Shown here in pieces: positions 44,874 to 53,014 of a stretch of DNA of 64,000 nt (within the stretch, counting starts at the first letter, position 1; every line of letters starts with the position of its first letter). Below the pieces are notes generated by a model. It did no database searches. It saw only the letters and a program-made list of their open reading frames with translations, and was not told the origin of the DNA. Made by a program: the position numbers and the translations under genes. The DNA is from CAVVEC01 sp963770485. GTDB taxonomy: Bacteria > Acidobacteriota > Terriglobia > Terriglobales > Acidobacteriaceae. The DNA lies in assembly GCA_963770485.1 (NCBI GenBank), contig CAVYPX010000001.1:42288-106287 (forward strand), read 5' to 3'.

Positions 44874-45971
44874 TCACTCCGCCATTTTTGCCAGGTGCAG
44901 GTCGAATCCTGTTTTCGGCAGCAATGACGTCAGCTCGAACGCTTTGAAGCCGTCTCCAGTGATCTCCGTGTGACGGTACAAACCGGGCTCGGTCTCCACG
45001 ATCTCACGGCGCGATTCGAGATCGTCAAGGAATTTCTGGGCCGACTTCACATCCGCTTCCTGATTCTTTGCCCGGCTCACGATGGCCTCCGCCGCGTAAG
45101 AACGCACGAGCTTCGGCCAGTACTTCTCAAGCAGGCTGGTACTGGCGAAAATATCTGCCCAGATGATCTCCCCGTTCACGGCCACGACTACGCCGACCGC
45201 GTTCCGGTCCCGCAACTGCTTGATCACACTTTGATAGTCGTGCTGGATCGGCCCAGCTACGGAGTCGACTTTCTGCTTCACTTCACCATTCTGCATTACC
45301 CGGGCGTACGAACTGGTGCCGCCCACCTCAGCTGCCATAGGCGCGGAGAGTTGCGCCGCAACCGAGCCTTGAGCCTTCCTCACCTCGGACCAGACCATTT
45401 CCTGATTCTTGTCTGCCATAGCCCTGGCGCGCACTGCCGGTTGTGCCATGGCGGCGTCATACGAGCCGAAATGTGCGTTGGTCGCAGTCCAGCGTCCGGG
45501 TTCAACGCAAAAGACGCCCAAGTCGATTGGATCACTTTCCGCCGGTACCAGTCGATCTTTGCCAATTACGCGATCTTGCTTCCCGCCGGTTACAATCTCG
45601 CCGGCCAGCAGGATCAAGGGCCGTTTTGAGTTATTCACCAGCACCAGGCGGTTGACCTGCGCGCCGCCGCGCGGCGGTGGTAGGGGAAAGCCGCCACGAC
45701 GAGACCGCACCAGCGGCTCAATGTTTCCGGTCTCGCTCACCACCACGTCGCCGGAGCGCAGGCCCTCGTCCAAGGTGAGAAATTGCTGCGTATCATGAGT
45801 GGCCGCAGTGACGACCGGAAACACGGCCAAGTTCCCGTGTTGAATGGGAGCCAATACCTTGTAAGCAGATTTCGAAACGACTTCCCCAGCCTGAGTCTGA
45901 CCGGGCTCAAAAAACGCCAGCCCAGCAATTGCCACCACTGCCAACATCAGTACCAGTATTTTGGAGCGCAT
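44874..45971 (-). CDS. secreted ARPP-1 (DUF6569-like) domain protein
   Basis: From ATG 45971 (GGGAGGCGC ribosome site upstream) the 365-residue protein has a signal peptide (ILVLMLAVVAIAGLAFFE) and a conserved beta-rich domain: NLAVFPVVTA, then VNRLVLVNNSKRPLILLAGEIVTGGKQDRVIGKDRL, then FCVEPGRW. This pattern is that of the ARPP-1 domain, found near phosphatase/rhodanese-type systems. The C-terminal 90 residues are helical, with VVAVNGEIIWADIFAS. Its molecular function is unknown. It stands alone on the minus strand, divergent from the sigma factor gene. Confidence 0.8.
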   Translation of the reverse strand: MRSKILVLMLAVVAIAGLAFFEPGQTQAGEVVSKSAYKVLAPIQHGNLAVFPVVTAATHDTQQFLTLDEGLRSGDVVVSETGNIEPLVRSRRGGFPLPPPRGGAQVNRLVLVNNSKRPLILLAGEIVTGGKQDRVIGKDRLVPAESDPIDLGVFCVEPGRWTATNAHFGSYDAAMAQPAVRARAMADKNQEMVWSEVRKAQGSVAAQLSAPMAAEVGGTSSYARVMQNGEVKQKVDSVAGPIQHDYQSVIKQLRDRNAVGVVVAVNGEIIWADIFASTSLLEKYWPKLVRSYAAEAIVSRAKNQEADVKSAQKFLDDLESRREIVETEPGLYRHTEITGDGFKAFELTSLLPKTGFDLHLAKMAE

Positions 45972-46129
45972 ATGCGCCTCCCTGGGTCCGCGGGGACGCC
46001 CCACAGAAGCGGGGTGTGAGCCCTTCTCCGAAGCGCCCCGTGCTTCCTACGCTGACTAATTAGTGAACGGCAAAATTCCGGCTGCTTGCGTCTAAAAAAT
46101 TGGTACGATTCAGAAAGGCCGCGCCCCTT

Positions 46130-47059
46130 ATGCCCAAACCCGGTGTCCAATCCATAGTGGAGTCTATTGCGGGATTGGGAGCTCTCGTGATGGAGCTATA
46201 TCAAAAGAGCCGAGGCTCTGAGTTCGGGCTGACGCGCGAGCAGTTTGACGGCATCCTTCAGGAAATTGCCGCAAAGTACTTGCCTGCCGAAGCACCGCAA
46301 AATGATGTGCGCGCGCTCTGCGCCAGCTTGCGTGTAGAAGAACTTGCGTTGGCACGTGCTTGTGCAGCAGGTCACGAACGCGCCTGGGAGGTCTTTCTAA
46401 CGCGCTACCGCGAGAAGCTCTACGACATCGCGGGTTACATCGCGAAGGAAAGCTCGGCGGCGCGCGAACTGGCCGATTCGCTTTATGCCGATCTCTACGG
46501 TACGGCCGAGCGTGAAGGCCAGCGTGTCTCCAAGCTGGCCTCCTACACCGGACGCGGTTCTTTAGAGGGATGGCTGCGCACGGTGATGGCGCAAGAACAT
46601 GTCAACCGTTACCGCCGCCAGCGGCGCTTGGTGAGCATGGACGAAGAGAGCGAAGAAGGCGCGCAGTTCGCCACGCCTGAAGCCGAACCTGTGATTGCCG
46701 TCGATCCACGAGTCGAGGCCGCCACCGACGAAGCACTCGCGACGCTCCCTGCCGAAGACTGCTTCATCCTGGCGTCGTACTTTCTCGATGGACGCACCCT
46801 GGCCGAGATCGCGCGTACCCTGGGAGTGCACGAATCCACCATCAGCCGCAAGCTCGACAAACTGGCTAAGTCGTTGCGCAAGCAGATCTTGGCAGGATTG
46901 GGAAGGCGCGGGATGAGCCGGCGGCAGGGGCAAGAAGCGCTGGATGTGGACGTGCGTGACCTGCGACTCAATATTCGAAAGCGATTGACGCAAGAAAAAC
47001 CGGCGTCAGCGTTCTCCAAGAAGAAGGCGGAAGCCCGGGCGGGCGATGGTCCGGGATGA
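46130..47059 (+). CDS. RNA polymerase sigma factor, ECF-like
   Basis: The ATG at 46130 is preferred over the TTG at 46100. The 309-residue protein has a helical N-terminal extension, a sigma region 2 (ACAAGHERAWEVFLTRYREK, then SYTGRGSLEGWLRTVM) and region 4 (LPAEDCFILASYFLDGRTLAEI and GVHESTISRKLDKLAKSL). The last 50 residues are a charged tail (DVRDLRLNIRKRLTQE). It directs RNA polymerase to its own target promoters. It overlaps the following anti-sigma gene by 14 bases, so the two are co-translated, the usual arrangement for a sigma/anti-sigma pair. Confidence 0.9.
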   Translation: MPKPGVQSIVESIAGLGALVMELYQKSRGSEFGLTREQFDGILQEIAAKYLPAEAPQNDVRALCASLRVEELALARACAAGHERAWEVFLTRYREKLYDIAGYIAKESSAARELADSLYADLYGTAEREGQRVSKLASYTGRGSLEGWLRTVMAQEHVNRYRRQRRLVSMDEESEEGAQFATPEAEPVIAVDPRVEAATDEALATLPAEDCFILASYFLDGRTLAEIARTLGVHESTISRKLDKLAKSLRKQILAGLGRRGMSRRQGQEALDVDVRDLRLNIRKRLTQEKPASAFSKKKAEARAGDGPG

Positions 47060-48269
47060 GCGAGGCGCAAGTTCAAGACCTGGAAGCAGAGTGGCGGAAA
47101 TATCCAAAATCGTAGGTCGGCGGCTGCAGGCGAAGGCAAAGGCCGGGATGCATCCTGATCCGAACCTGATTTCTGCGTTTGCGGAGAAGTCGCTCGGGCA
47201 GCGCGAACACCTTCAAGTAATGGAGCATCTAGCCCAATGCTCCGACTGCAGGGATGTCGTGTCGCTCGCGATTCCGCAGGGCGGGGCCACAACCGTCATC
47301 GCCGCAGCGCGCGGCGGCTCCGGATGGCTGTCATGGCCAGTGCTGCGATGGGGCGCGTTGGCGGCTTGCGTCATCGTGGTTGGTGCGGCGGTCACGCTTC
47401 GTTACCCAAAACCGGAAAGTGCGCAGCGCTCTATTGTGGCTCGCCACACTGACACCGTCGCAGAAGTGAAGTCGGCTGTGGGAGCCCAGATGGCCACCAA
47501 AGGCAGCGGGACAATGGCGAACTTCGCATCGCCGCGCCTGCCGGAAGCGAGCAGCAATATGGCTGCTTCCGAGGCGGAAACGGGGCGCGCATCCAAGCAG
47601 GTGAACGTGTACGGTATTGCAGTGCCGGCCCCGCGGGCAGATCGGGCAAAGTCACCGGCCACTTCGGCTGGGTCAGTATTCGCGACGGCCACAGCCGCCA
47701 AGCCGGTGGAACAGTCTGCTGCTGCGGATTCGAGTCTTTCCGAAATGGCGGATGCGAGACCAAGCGCCGACCTGACCGAACTTGTGCCCGGGCGCGCCAA
47801 GGATGCTCTAGAGGAATCCCAAGCTGTCAAGGCGAAGGCCGCGACAGGCGACGTCATATTACCCGGTCCAGAGATTGCGTCCGCTGCGCCGCAGGTCATG
47901 AGCAAGGCCTCGTTGCGAACCACCCCTAATCTTGTACCGCGCTGGACATTGAGCACAGATGGCACGCTGCAGCGCTCTTTGGATTCCGGCAGAAGCTGGA
48001 CGACAATTACAGTCTCCAACCGCACGATCTTTCGCGCTCTTGCGGCTAGCGGTTTCGACATTTGGGTGGGAGGATCGGGCGGCGCGCTCTACCACTCTTC
48101 CGACGCCGGCGAGCACTGGATGCGGGTGCAGCCGGTGGCGAATGGCGAATCCCTTACCGCCGACATCATTGGAGTCGAATTCACTGATACTCTGCATGGC
48201 AGGCTGACTACCTCCAATCAGGAAACCTGGACCACCGCGGACTCCGGCCAAACCTGGCAGAGACCATAG
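47046..48269 (+). CDS. anti-sigma factor with zinc finger and YCF48-like C-terminus
   Basis: The 407-residue protein begins in the end of the sigma gene; ATG 47148 is an alternative. The HxxxCxxC zinc finger is in HLAQCSDCRDVVSLA (about 60-68 from ATG 47046). A membrane helix follows (LRWGALAACVIVVGAAVTL, about 100-118), then a long Ala-rich linker. The last 110 residues are YCF48/BNR-like beta-propeller repeats (VGGSGGALYHSSDAGEHW, ETWTTADSGQTWQRP). The zinc finger would hold the sigma factor in the cytoplasm while the periplasmic propeller senses the envelope state. That role is inference from layout. Confidence 0.85.
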   Translation: MVRDERGASSRPGSRVAEISKIVGRRLQAKAKAGMHPDPNLISAFAEKSLGQREHLQVMEHLAQCSDCRDVVSLAIPQGGATTVIAAARGGSGWLSWPVLRWGALAACVIVVGAAVTLRYPKPESAQRSIVARHTDTVAEVKSAVGAQMATKGSGTMANFASPRLPEASSNMAASEAETGRASKQVNVYGIAVPAPRADRAKSPATSAGSVFATATAAKPVEQSAAADSSLSEMADARPSADLTELVPGRAKDALEESQAVKAKAATGDVILPGPEIASAAPQVMSKASLRTTPNLVPRWTLSTDGTLQRSLDSGRSWTTITVSNRTIFRALAASGFDIWVGGSGGALYHSSDAGEHWMRVQPVANGESLTADIIGVEFTDTLHGRLTTSNQETWTTADSGQTWQRP

Positions 48270-48786
48270 GCAATCGGCCCCCGTCCGCTTCCTGCCTGTG
48301 CAAAAATCCGTGTCCCATAAACGTCACATGAGCACAAAGGTCTGCGTCAAAGATATTTACGTATTGCTGACAGTCAACTAGCCGTGAATCAAGCCACTGA
48401 CGCGCGAACCAACTGATTACCTCCGGACGTTACTCGCCAACATCTGCGGATTACCAAAGTGACGTTTACACGAAAAGAGGGTCGGTCTAGTATCCATATC
48501 GTGGTTTGGCAGTTCTGGGGGAGGGCTGCCGAGGCGTCCTGAACTGAAAGGTTTAGGGCGCTTTTTTATTGCAGTGGTCAGTCTGCAACTCTCCGCGTTC
48601 TCGCTCCCTGCCGTCCGCAACAGCCGCTGTCCCCCAAGAAACCGCCAGCCGCTAACCACTAGCTACTGACCACTCGCCGCTGCTCTTGCGACTTCTGGCA
48701 CTGCCCGCGCATCCAATGCTAGGATAAGTTAGTATTCATACGGCTTCGCTGCGGGCTTCCAACGCGGACGCCCGATGGAGGAACTC
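48270..48786. other. intergenic region before thioredoxin gene
   Basis: About 515 bases with no clear gene; an 80-codon minus-strand ORF (48417-48659) lacks motifs. It includes a GCTAACCACTAGCTACTGACCACT-type tract near 48651-48675 and probably the trxA promoter at its right end, but no boxes were assigned. Confidence 0.4.
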
Positions 48787-49119
48787 ATGGCAGGCAACGG
48801 AATTTTGGAAGTGACGGATTCGAATTTTGACCAGAACGTTCTCAAGTCCGAGACTCCAGTCTTGGTGGATTTCTGGGCGGCGTGGTGCGGACCCTGCCGC
48901 GCTCTCGCGCCCATCGTGGACGAACTGGCGAAGGACTACCAGGGCAAGCTGAAGGTCGGCAAAATGGATGTCGATCGCAACAGCGCCACTCCCATGCGCT
49001 ATAAGGTAACTGGCATCCCTACGTTGCTGGTGTTTAAAGGCGGCCAGGTGGTTGAACAACTGGTCGGCTACCGGCCCAAAGACGCGATCCAGCAGGCGCT
49101 GGACAAGCACGTAGGATGA
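48787..49119 (+). CDS. trxA: thioredoxin
   Basis: A typical 110-residue thioredoxin from ATG 48787, which has GGAGGAAC just upstream (this rejects the ATG at 48775). The redox motif WCGPC is at residues 33-37 in FWAAWCGPCRALAP, and the cis-Pro loop is GIPTLLVFKGG. It reduces disulfides in the cytoplasm with thioredoxin reductase and could serve the MsrB at 53681. It ends at a strong hairpin terminator at 49153-49179. Confidence 0.96.
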   Translation: MAGNGILEVTDSNFDQNVLKSETPVLVDFWAAWCGPCRALAPIVDELAKDYQGKLKVGKMDVDRNSATPMRYKVTGIPTLLVFKGGQVVEQLVGYRPKDAIQQALDKHVG

Positions 49120-49152
49120 GCGTTCGGTTTCATCACTCAGCTAAACTAAAAA

Positions 49153-49179
49153 GCCCGGGAGCCCTCCCCGGGCCTTTTT
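49153..49179. terminator. bidirectional Rho-independent terminator (trxA/lexA)
   Basis: GCCCGGG (49153-49159), loop AGCCCTC, CCCGGGC (49167-49173), then CTTTTT on the plus strand; the minus strand has a matching run after the hairpin. It ends both trxA and the convergent lexA. Confidence 0.9.
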
Positions 49180-49268
49180 GTTCTTAGCCGGAAACTACCG
49201 GATTTGCGGGATCTGCGCTGGCTGAATGCTGAATACCGAGTGCTGACTACTGAATGCTGACAGCTTCC

Positions 49269-49889
49269 TCAGTACTTCCTCAGCACTCCAATCACCCGCC
49301 CTTGGATCTCGACCAGCGATGCATGTTCCACAATCGGTTGCATGTTGACGTTGGAGGGTTGCAGGCGGATGTTGTCGCCTTCGCGATAAAAACGTTTGAG
49401 CGTGGCTTCTGAACCTTTAACCAGCGCCACCACGATGTCCCCGTTATGCGCGGTTTTGGCCTTTTCCACCAGCACGTAATCTCCATTCAAGATGTGCTCG
49501 TCCTGCATGGAGTCGCCGCGCACCTCGAGCACGAATACTTCTTTGGAGCGCACAAAGTCAGCCAGAGAAATCGTCTCTGGGTTGGCCACGGCTTCGATCG
49601 GCTGGCCGGCGGCGATTCTGCCCAGCAGCGGCAAGACCATCGTTGTATTCACGCTCATGGCCTGCTTCAATCGGCCCTTGGGCGGGAGCAAGTCAATGGA
49701 GCGGCTGCGGTTGTAATCGCGTGTGAGCAGCCCTTTTTTTTCGAGATTTGAGATATGCTTGTGCACCGTGGCCAGTGAACTCAGCCCCAGGCCTTCGCCG
49801 ATTTCTTCGAATGAGGGAGAGTAGCCATTCTTCTGTACGAACTCAGAAATGAAGTCGTACACTTGCCGCTGCCGCTTAGTGATCGCCAT
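49269..49889 (-). CDS. lexA: LexA repressor
   Basis: A 206-residue SOS repressor. The N-terminal winged helix is typical (TKRQRQVYDFISEFVQKNGY, then FEEIGEGLGLSSLATVHKHI). The autocleavage site Ala94-Gly95 is in GRIAAGQP, the nucleophile Ser127 in RGDSMQDEH and the general base Lys165 in EATLKRF. All catalytic residues are intact. ATG 49889 is chosen (Met at 49898 is an alternative); the open frame continues upstream to 50279 only because it runs into the transposon. A promoter TTGACT-N16-TACAAT (49897-49924) ends 7 bases before the ATG, so the mRNA is nearly leaderless. The transposon begins immediately outside the -35 box. Confidence 0.95.
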   Translation of the reverse strand: MAITKRQRQVYDFISEFVQKNGYSPSFEEIGEGLGLSSLATVHKHISNLEKKGLLTRDYNRSRSIDLLPPKGRLKQAMSVNTTMVLPLLGRIAAGQPIEAVANPETISLADFVRSKEVFVLEVRGDSMQDEHILNGDYVLVEKAKTAHNGDIVVALVKGSEATLKRFYREGDNIRLQPSNVNMQPIVEHASLVEIQGRVIGVLRKY

Positions 49890-49896
49890 GCCCAAC

Positions 49897-49924
49897 ATTG
49901 TAAGCGAAGGAAAGGCGAAGTCAA
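49897..49924 (-). promoter_or_regulatory. lexA promoter, next to a transposon target duplication
   Basis: On the minus strand: -35 TTGACT (49924-49919), 16-base spacer, -10 TACAAT (49902-49897), then 7 bases to the lexA ATG (49889). The adjacent bases 49925-49932 are the 8-bp GAGCTTTT target duplication of the transposon. Confidence 0.65.
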
Positions 49925-49990
49925 GAGCTTTTGGCAAGTATCCCTTTACAGTAGGTATACATTCTGCTACCTTGGTTGTAGGTACTTCGT

Positions 49991-50260
49991 ATGCCGCTGA
50001 GTGACAAGGAATTTGCGCTAAAGATTCTGGACTTTGTTGAGCGTTGCATTCTTGAGTCAGCGGCCTATCAGGTGCTTCTGAACAAACATGTTCCAAATTG
50101 GCGGCAAGAGTGTGACGACCTGCTCGCCCAGAGCGCGGAGGTCCATAAGACTGTTCACGAGAATCTTGAGCCAATGCGGAATCAAGTCTTTGAAGCTCCT
50201 GATCTGTCATCCGTCGTAGAGCAACTTTTGCAAGACAGTCAAAGAAACGATCCCAAGTAG
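49991..50260 (+). CDS. unknown small protein inside transposon
   Basis: An 89-residue, mostly helical protein of unknown family (for example DKEFALKILDFVERCILESA, then WRQECDDLLAQSAEVHKTVH). It is acidic, without signal peptide or membrane helix. It lies 32 bases before the transposase and may be co-expressed; a weak promoter TTTACA-N17-TACCTT (49945-49973) lies in and next to the left end of the element. It could be a transposition accessory or regulatory factor. That is inference from position. Confidence 0.6.
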   Translation: MPLSDKEFALKILDFVERCILESAAYQVLLNKHVPNWRQECDDLLAQSAEVHKTVHENLEPMRNQVFEAPDLSSVVEQLLQDSQRNDPK

Positions 50261-50292
50261 CAGCATCAGAGTTGGGCATAGACAGGTTCCTT

Positions 50293-51240
50293 ATGGCTCA
50301 TAACAATCGCAAACCGAGAATGCTCCAGTACACACTGAAGGACTTCCAACGCCAGTTCCCGGATGATGCTACCTGCCTTGAGTGGTTGCGAAACTATCTT
50401 TACCCGGATGGCATTTATTGCAGAAAGTGCGAAGCTGTGACCAAGCACCATCGTGTGGTGAGCCGTCCTTCGTACTCCTGCGACCATTGCGGGCACCACG
50501 TTCACCCCACGGCGAACACGATCTTTCACAAGTCGCCCACTCCGCTGACAACGTGGTTTTATGCGATCTATCTGATGGCGCAGACTCGCTGCGGAATCTC
50601 CGCGAAACAGATTCAGCGCGAAACCGGAGTGACCTACAAAACTGCATGGCGTATGTTCAGGCAGATTCGTTCGATGCTCACCGATGAGTCGGGAAAGCTC
50701 GGTGGCAAGCGCGGTCCTGGCGTCGAAATGGATGAAACCTACATGGGCGGCGTCCGGAAATTTAACGGTGGCAGAACACCGAAAAATCCCAAGACGCCCG
50801 TGTTCGGGATTGCGGAGCGCAAGGGCCGCGTCCGCGCTTTCACAACCGAGAACGTCCAGGGAGCCACACTGCTCCCTATCATCAGAGAGCACGTCATGCC
50901 GAAAAGCACGGTCTTCACTGACGAACGTAACGTCTATGACGGTGTGAGTCACACTTCGGATGGATACTGGCATCGGCGCATTCAGCACAACGAGCGGGTG
51001 TACGTCATGGGCAACGTTCACACAAACACCGTAGAAGGTTTCTGGAGTTTGGTGAAGCGCGGAATCAGCGGTGTCTACCATAACGTTGGCCGTCACTACT
51101 TACAGACCTACCTGAACGAATACAGCTTCCGGTACAATCGGCGCTTCGATGAACAGCCGATGTTCCTGAGCTTCATGCACCAAGTCGAAAAACGCGATGC
51201 GGTTGTGCGACAATCCGCGTCGATTGAGGAACCATTCTGA
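50293..51240 (+). CDS. IS1595-family transposase
   Basis: The 315-residue DDE transposase starts at ATG 50293 (upstream frame begins 50272). The N-terminal zinc ribbon is CRKCE...SCDHCG in DGIYCRKCEAVTKHH; the catalytic acids appear in GVEMDETYMGG, TVFTDERNVYDG and HTNTVEGFWSLVKRGI. The C-terminal YLNEYSFRYNRRF is typical of the IS1595 group. The ORF looks intact, so it could still be active. It sits between two unknown proteins inside the inverted-repeat element. Confidence 0.93.
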   Translation: MAHNNRKPRMLQYTLKDFQRQFPDDATCLEWLRNYLYPDGIYCRKCEAVTKHHRVVSRPSYSCDHCGHHVHPTANTIFHKSPTPLTTWFYAIYLMAQTRCGISAKQIQRETGVTYKTAWRMFRQIRSMLTDESGKLGGKRGPGVEMDETYMGGVRKFNGGRTPKNPKTPVFGIAERKGRVRAFTTENVQGATLLPIIREHVMPKSTVFTDERNVYDGVSHTSDGYWHRRIQHNERVYVMGNVHTNTVEGFWSLVKRGISGVYHNVGRHYLQTYLNEYSFRYNRRFDEQPMFLSFMHQVEKRDAVVRQSASIEEPF

Positions 51241-51298
51241 CTAGGAATTGATCGCTTTGGCCGCACTCGTTCTCACTTTTTGATGGATCACAAAGTCT

Positions 51299-51658
51299 AT
51301 GAGCGAACACATGGCATCTACGTTCACAGAAGCGCTACTGCTCTTAAATAAATGGCGCAGCGAATCCACGTCAGTAGTCATGCTACAAGCAGTCACGTGT
51401 CCCATCGCTGGCGGATCGGCTGGCGTTCTCTCTCGCATGACGGGACGAATATCGTTTATCGAAGATGGAACGGGCTTGTTTACGTTTGTGTCGCCCAATG
51501 AGGATTTCAGCATAGTATCTCCTGCTGGCTGCGAGTATGGCTACAATGCACAGTTCACCTTTCCGCCAAACCTAGCAAAGCTAGTGCCCAAGAGTGAGGA
51601 CTCAATGTTGTGTATATTGTTCCCGAACGACACACGGCTTATGATTTTTGAGGTGTGA
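51299..51658 (+). CDS. unknown small protein inside transposon
   Basis: A 119-residue protein with a helical N-terminus (ALLLLNKWRSESTSVVML) and a beta-rich remainder (GRISFIEDGTGLFTFVSPNE, LCILFPNDTRLMIFEV). No family was recognised. Its 3' end overlaps the opposing protease gene by 20 bases. It may be a partner or immunity-like factor for the protease; this is inference from proximity only. Confidence 0.6.
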   Translation: MSEHMASTFTEALLLLNKWRSESTSVVMLQAVTCPIAGGSAGVLSRMTGRISFIEDGTGLFTFVSPNEDFSIVSPAGCEYGYNAQFTFPPNLAKLVPKSEDSMLCILFPNDTRLMIFEV

Positions 51659-52622
51659 TCTTGCGGCTGGCCTTCTTTAGCGAGTTCTCGAAGTCAGCCC
51701 GCGTGAAGGTCTTGTCCTCTTTTGGTTCGGGACGGTCAGGCCCTGGAATGTTACGGCGTAGAGTCTCTGCTTCCTGGTCTTTTCGCATAGCTACCAACGG
51801 TTCACTGTAAAGGGTCTCGTAAATCTTCTGCGCTGGAACCACCACAGCTATGCCGTAGTTTACTCCCCGTTGTCGATCATGAGTGAAGGATGGTTTATTG
51901 ATGTCCTCTTCCCGGATGTCCCAGTGACCATGCACCATTCCTAACAATGTATCGCCTGGTCCGTGTAGAAATCCAGGTACAATCTCGCCGCTTTCACTCT
52001 TCTGGTGTTGTCGGAAAGAGGGACGCACAAATACAGGCGAACCGCTCATTCCACCGATGGAACGAGCTTCCACTAGATACACGTCGGTATAGCCACGCTC
52101 AGTTTGTATCTGTTCCGTTGGCATCATTGCGATGTTCCCGGTACGCACGATTGGCATGTTGGAGTGCGTGCCGGGAACCGCAGAAAACAAACCGATAGCA
52201 TGAACCTCATCCCCAACTCCGATATTCAGTTTGTTCATTCGCTCCGGCAATGCGAAAAACTCCGTGCGGATCGGAAATATCGCCGCATCACGACTGACAG
52301 CAACTTGAACCGCTGCCACATCCGCATTGATGTCTGTCGGATGAACCCACCATCGCGCGTCTGGAATCTGTACTCCATCCTGAAGGACGCCTCCGCCCTT
52401 TCTGTTTAAGCTAAAATAAATTTGGCGGTTCATGAGATCGTCGGCAACATGCCGAGCCGTAACGAAGTAGATATTCAACGAACCCTTGAGTCGTTTAGAT
52501 TCACAAGGAACGGCTGCAAAAAAGCCTGTCGCATAGGGGTCGCCATTAACACCCAACTCGTCACGGTGAGCCACTTCACACACATAGCCAACGCACGCCA
52601 GAATCGCATCTGGGACCCGCAT
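51639..52622 (-). CDS. trypsin-like serine protease, transposon passenger
   Basis: The 327-residue protein (ATG 52622; 52667 is possible, and the open frame runs back to 52841 only through the repeat) has a chymotrypsin-fold core: catalytic His in YFVTARHVADD, Asp in DINADVAAVQV and Ser in IGGMSGSPVFV. The Asp position agrees with trypsin-like peptidases, so the triad is complete. No signal peptide is visible, so it would act in the cytoplasm. A basic C-terminal tail (FENSLKKASRKITPQKS) follows. It is the sole minus-strand gene of the transposon. It might function in host defence or stress; no direct sequence evidence. Confidence 0.88.
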   Translation of the reverse strand: MRVPDAILACVGYVCEVAHRDELGVNGDPYATGFFAAVPCESKRLKGSLNIYFVTARHVADDLMNRQIYFSLNRKGGGVLQDGVQIPDARWWVHPTDINADVAAVQVAVSRDAAIFPIRTEFFALPERMNKLNIGVGDEVHAIGLFSAVPGTHSNMPIVRTGNIAMMPTEQIQTERGYTDVYLVEARSIGGMSGSPVFVRPSFRQHQKSESGEIVPGFLHGPGDTLLGMVHGHWDIREEDINKPSFTHDRQRGVNYGIAVVVPAQKIYETLYSEPLVAMRKDQEAETLRRNIPGPDRPEPKEDKTFTRADFENSLKKASRKITPQKS

Positions 52623-52717
52623 TGATAGGTCTCTTTCCTGCGGGAAGCGAAAGGTTCCGTCCCGCATTACCTGCGGGTATTGTATACCTACTGTCAAGGG
52701 ATAATTGCCGAGCTTTT

Positions 52718-52892
52718 GGCAGTGGCGCAGTTCGCCATTGTCATCCCGAGCAAGCGTCGTTTGCGCAGCGAGAGCCTGCCCTGAGCGAAGTCGGGGATCC
52801 GGGCGCGCCGTGCGAATGCCTCGCATCCTTTGCGAGGCCATAAAATCGCACGCTTGGCGCGCATCCCTAACCAGGCAAACTGCACCACTACC
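52718..52892. repeat. second MITE-like element, next to the transposon
   Basis: Left end GGCAGTGGCGCAGTTCGCC (52718-52736) and right end GGCAAACTGCACCACTACC (52874-52892) are inverted copies with 15 of 19 positions matching, and the interior contains GTCATCCCGAG. It is related to 11034-11183 in reverse orientation. The left end touches the right target duplication of the transposon. Confidence 0.75.
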
Positions 52893-53014
52893 CAGCTTTC
52901 CTGTCGCGGCCCCTTCCTTCTGTTACTTTGATGTCGCGGAATAATTACCTAAGTTTTTCGGCGTACTTCACGCGGTCTGCCATAATCGAACCGACCAAGT
53001 ATAGAGCAGCCATC

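Larger units (their letters stand above)
49933..52709. mobile_element. IS1595-family transposon with passenger genes
   Basis: A complete element of 2777 bases. Its two 28-base ends (49933-49960 and 52682-52709) are inverted copies with 26 of 28 bases identical, beginning GGCAA-x-TATCCCTT. They are flanked by 8-base direct repeats GAGCTTTT (49925-49932 and 52710-52717), as expected for target duplication. It encodes, in order: an 89-residue unknown protein (+), an IS1595 transposase (+), a 119-residue unknown protein (+) and a trypsin-like protease (-). It looks structurally intact and possibly recently active. The target lay between lexA and a MITE-like repeat. Confidence 0.92.

Noticed and set aside
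48417..48659. 80-codon minus-strand ORF before trxA
   Set aside because: No family features; crosses dispersed ACTAGC tracts.
49890..50279. N-terminal extension of LexA into the transposon
   Set aside because: The extra 130 codons are transposon sequence antisense to the 89-residue gene; LexA starts at 49889.
52623..52841. Protease start at 52841
   Set aside because: This would run through the transposon end and the MITE-like repeat; starts at 52622 or 52667 are inside the element.
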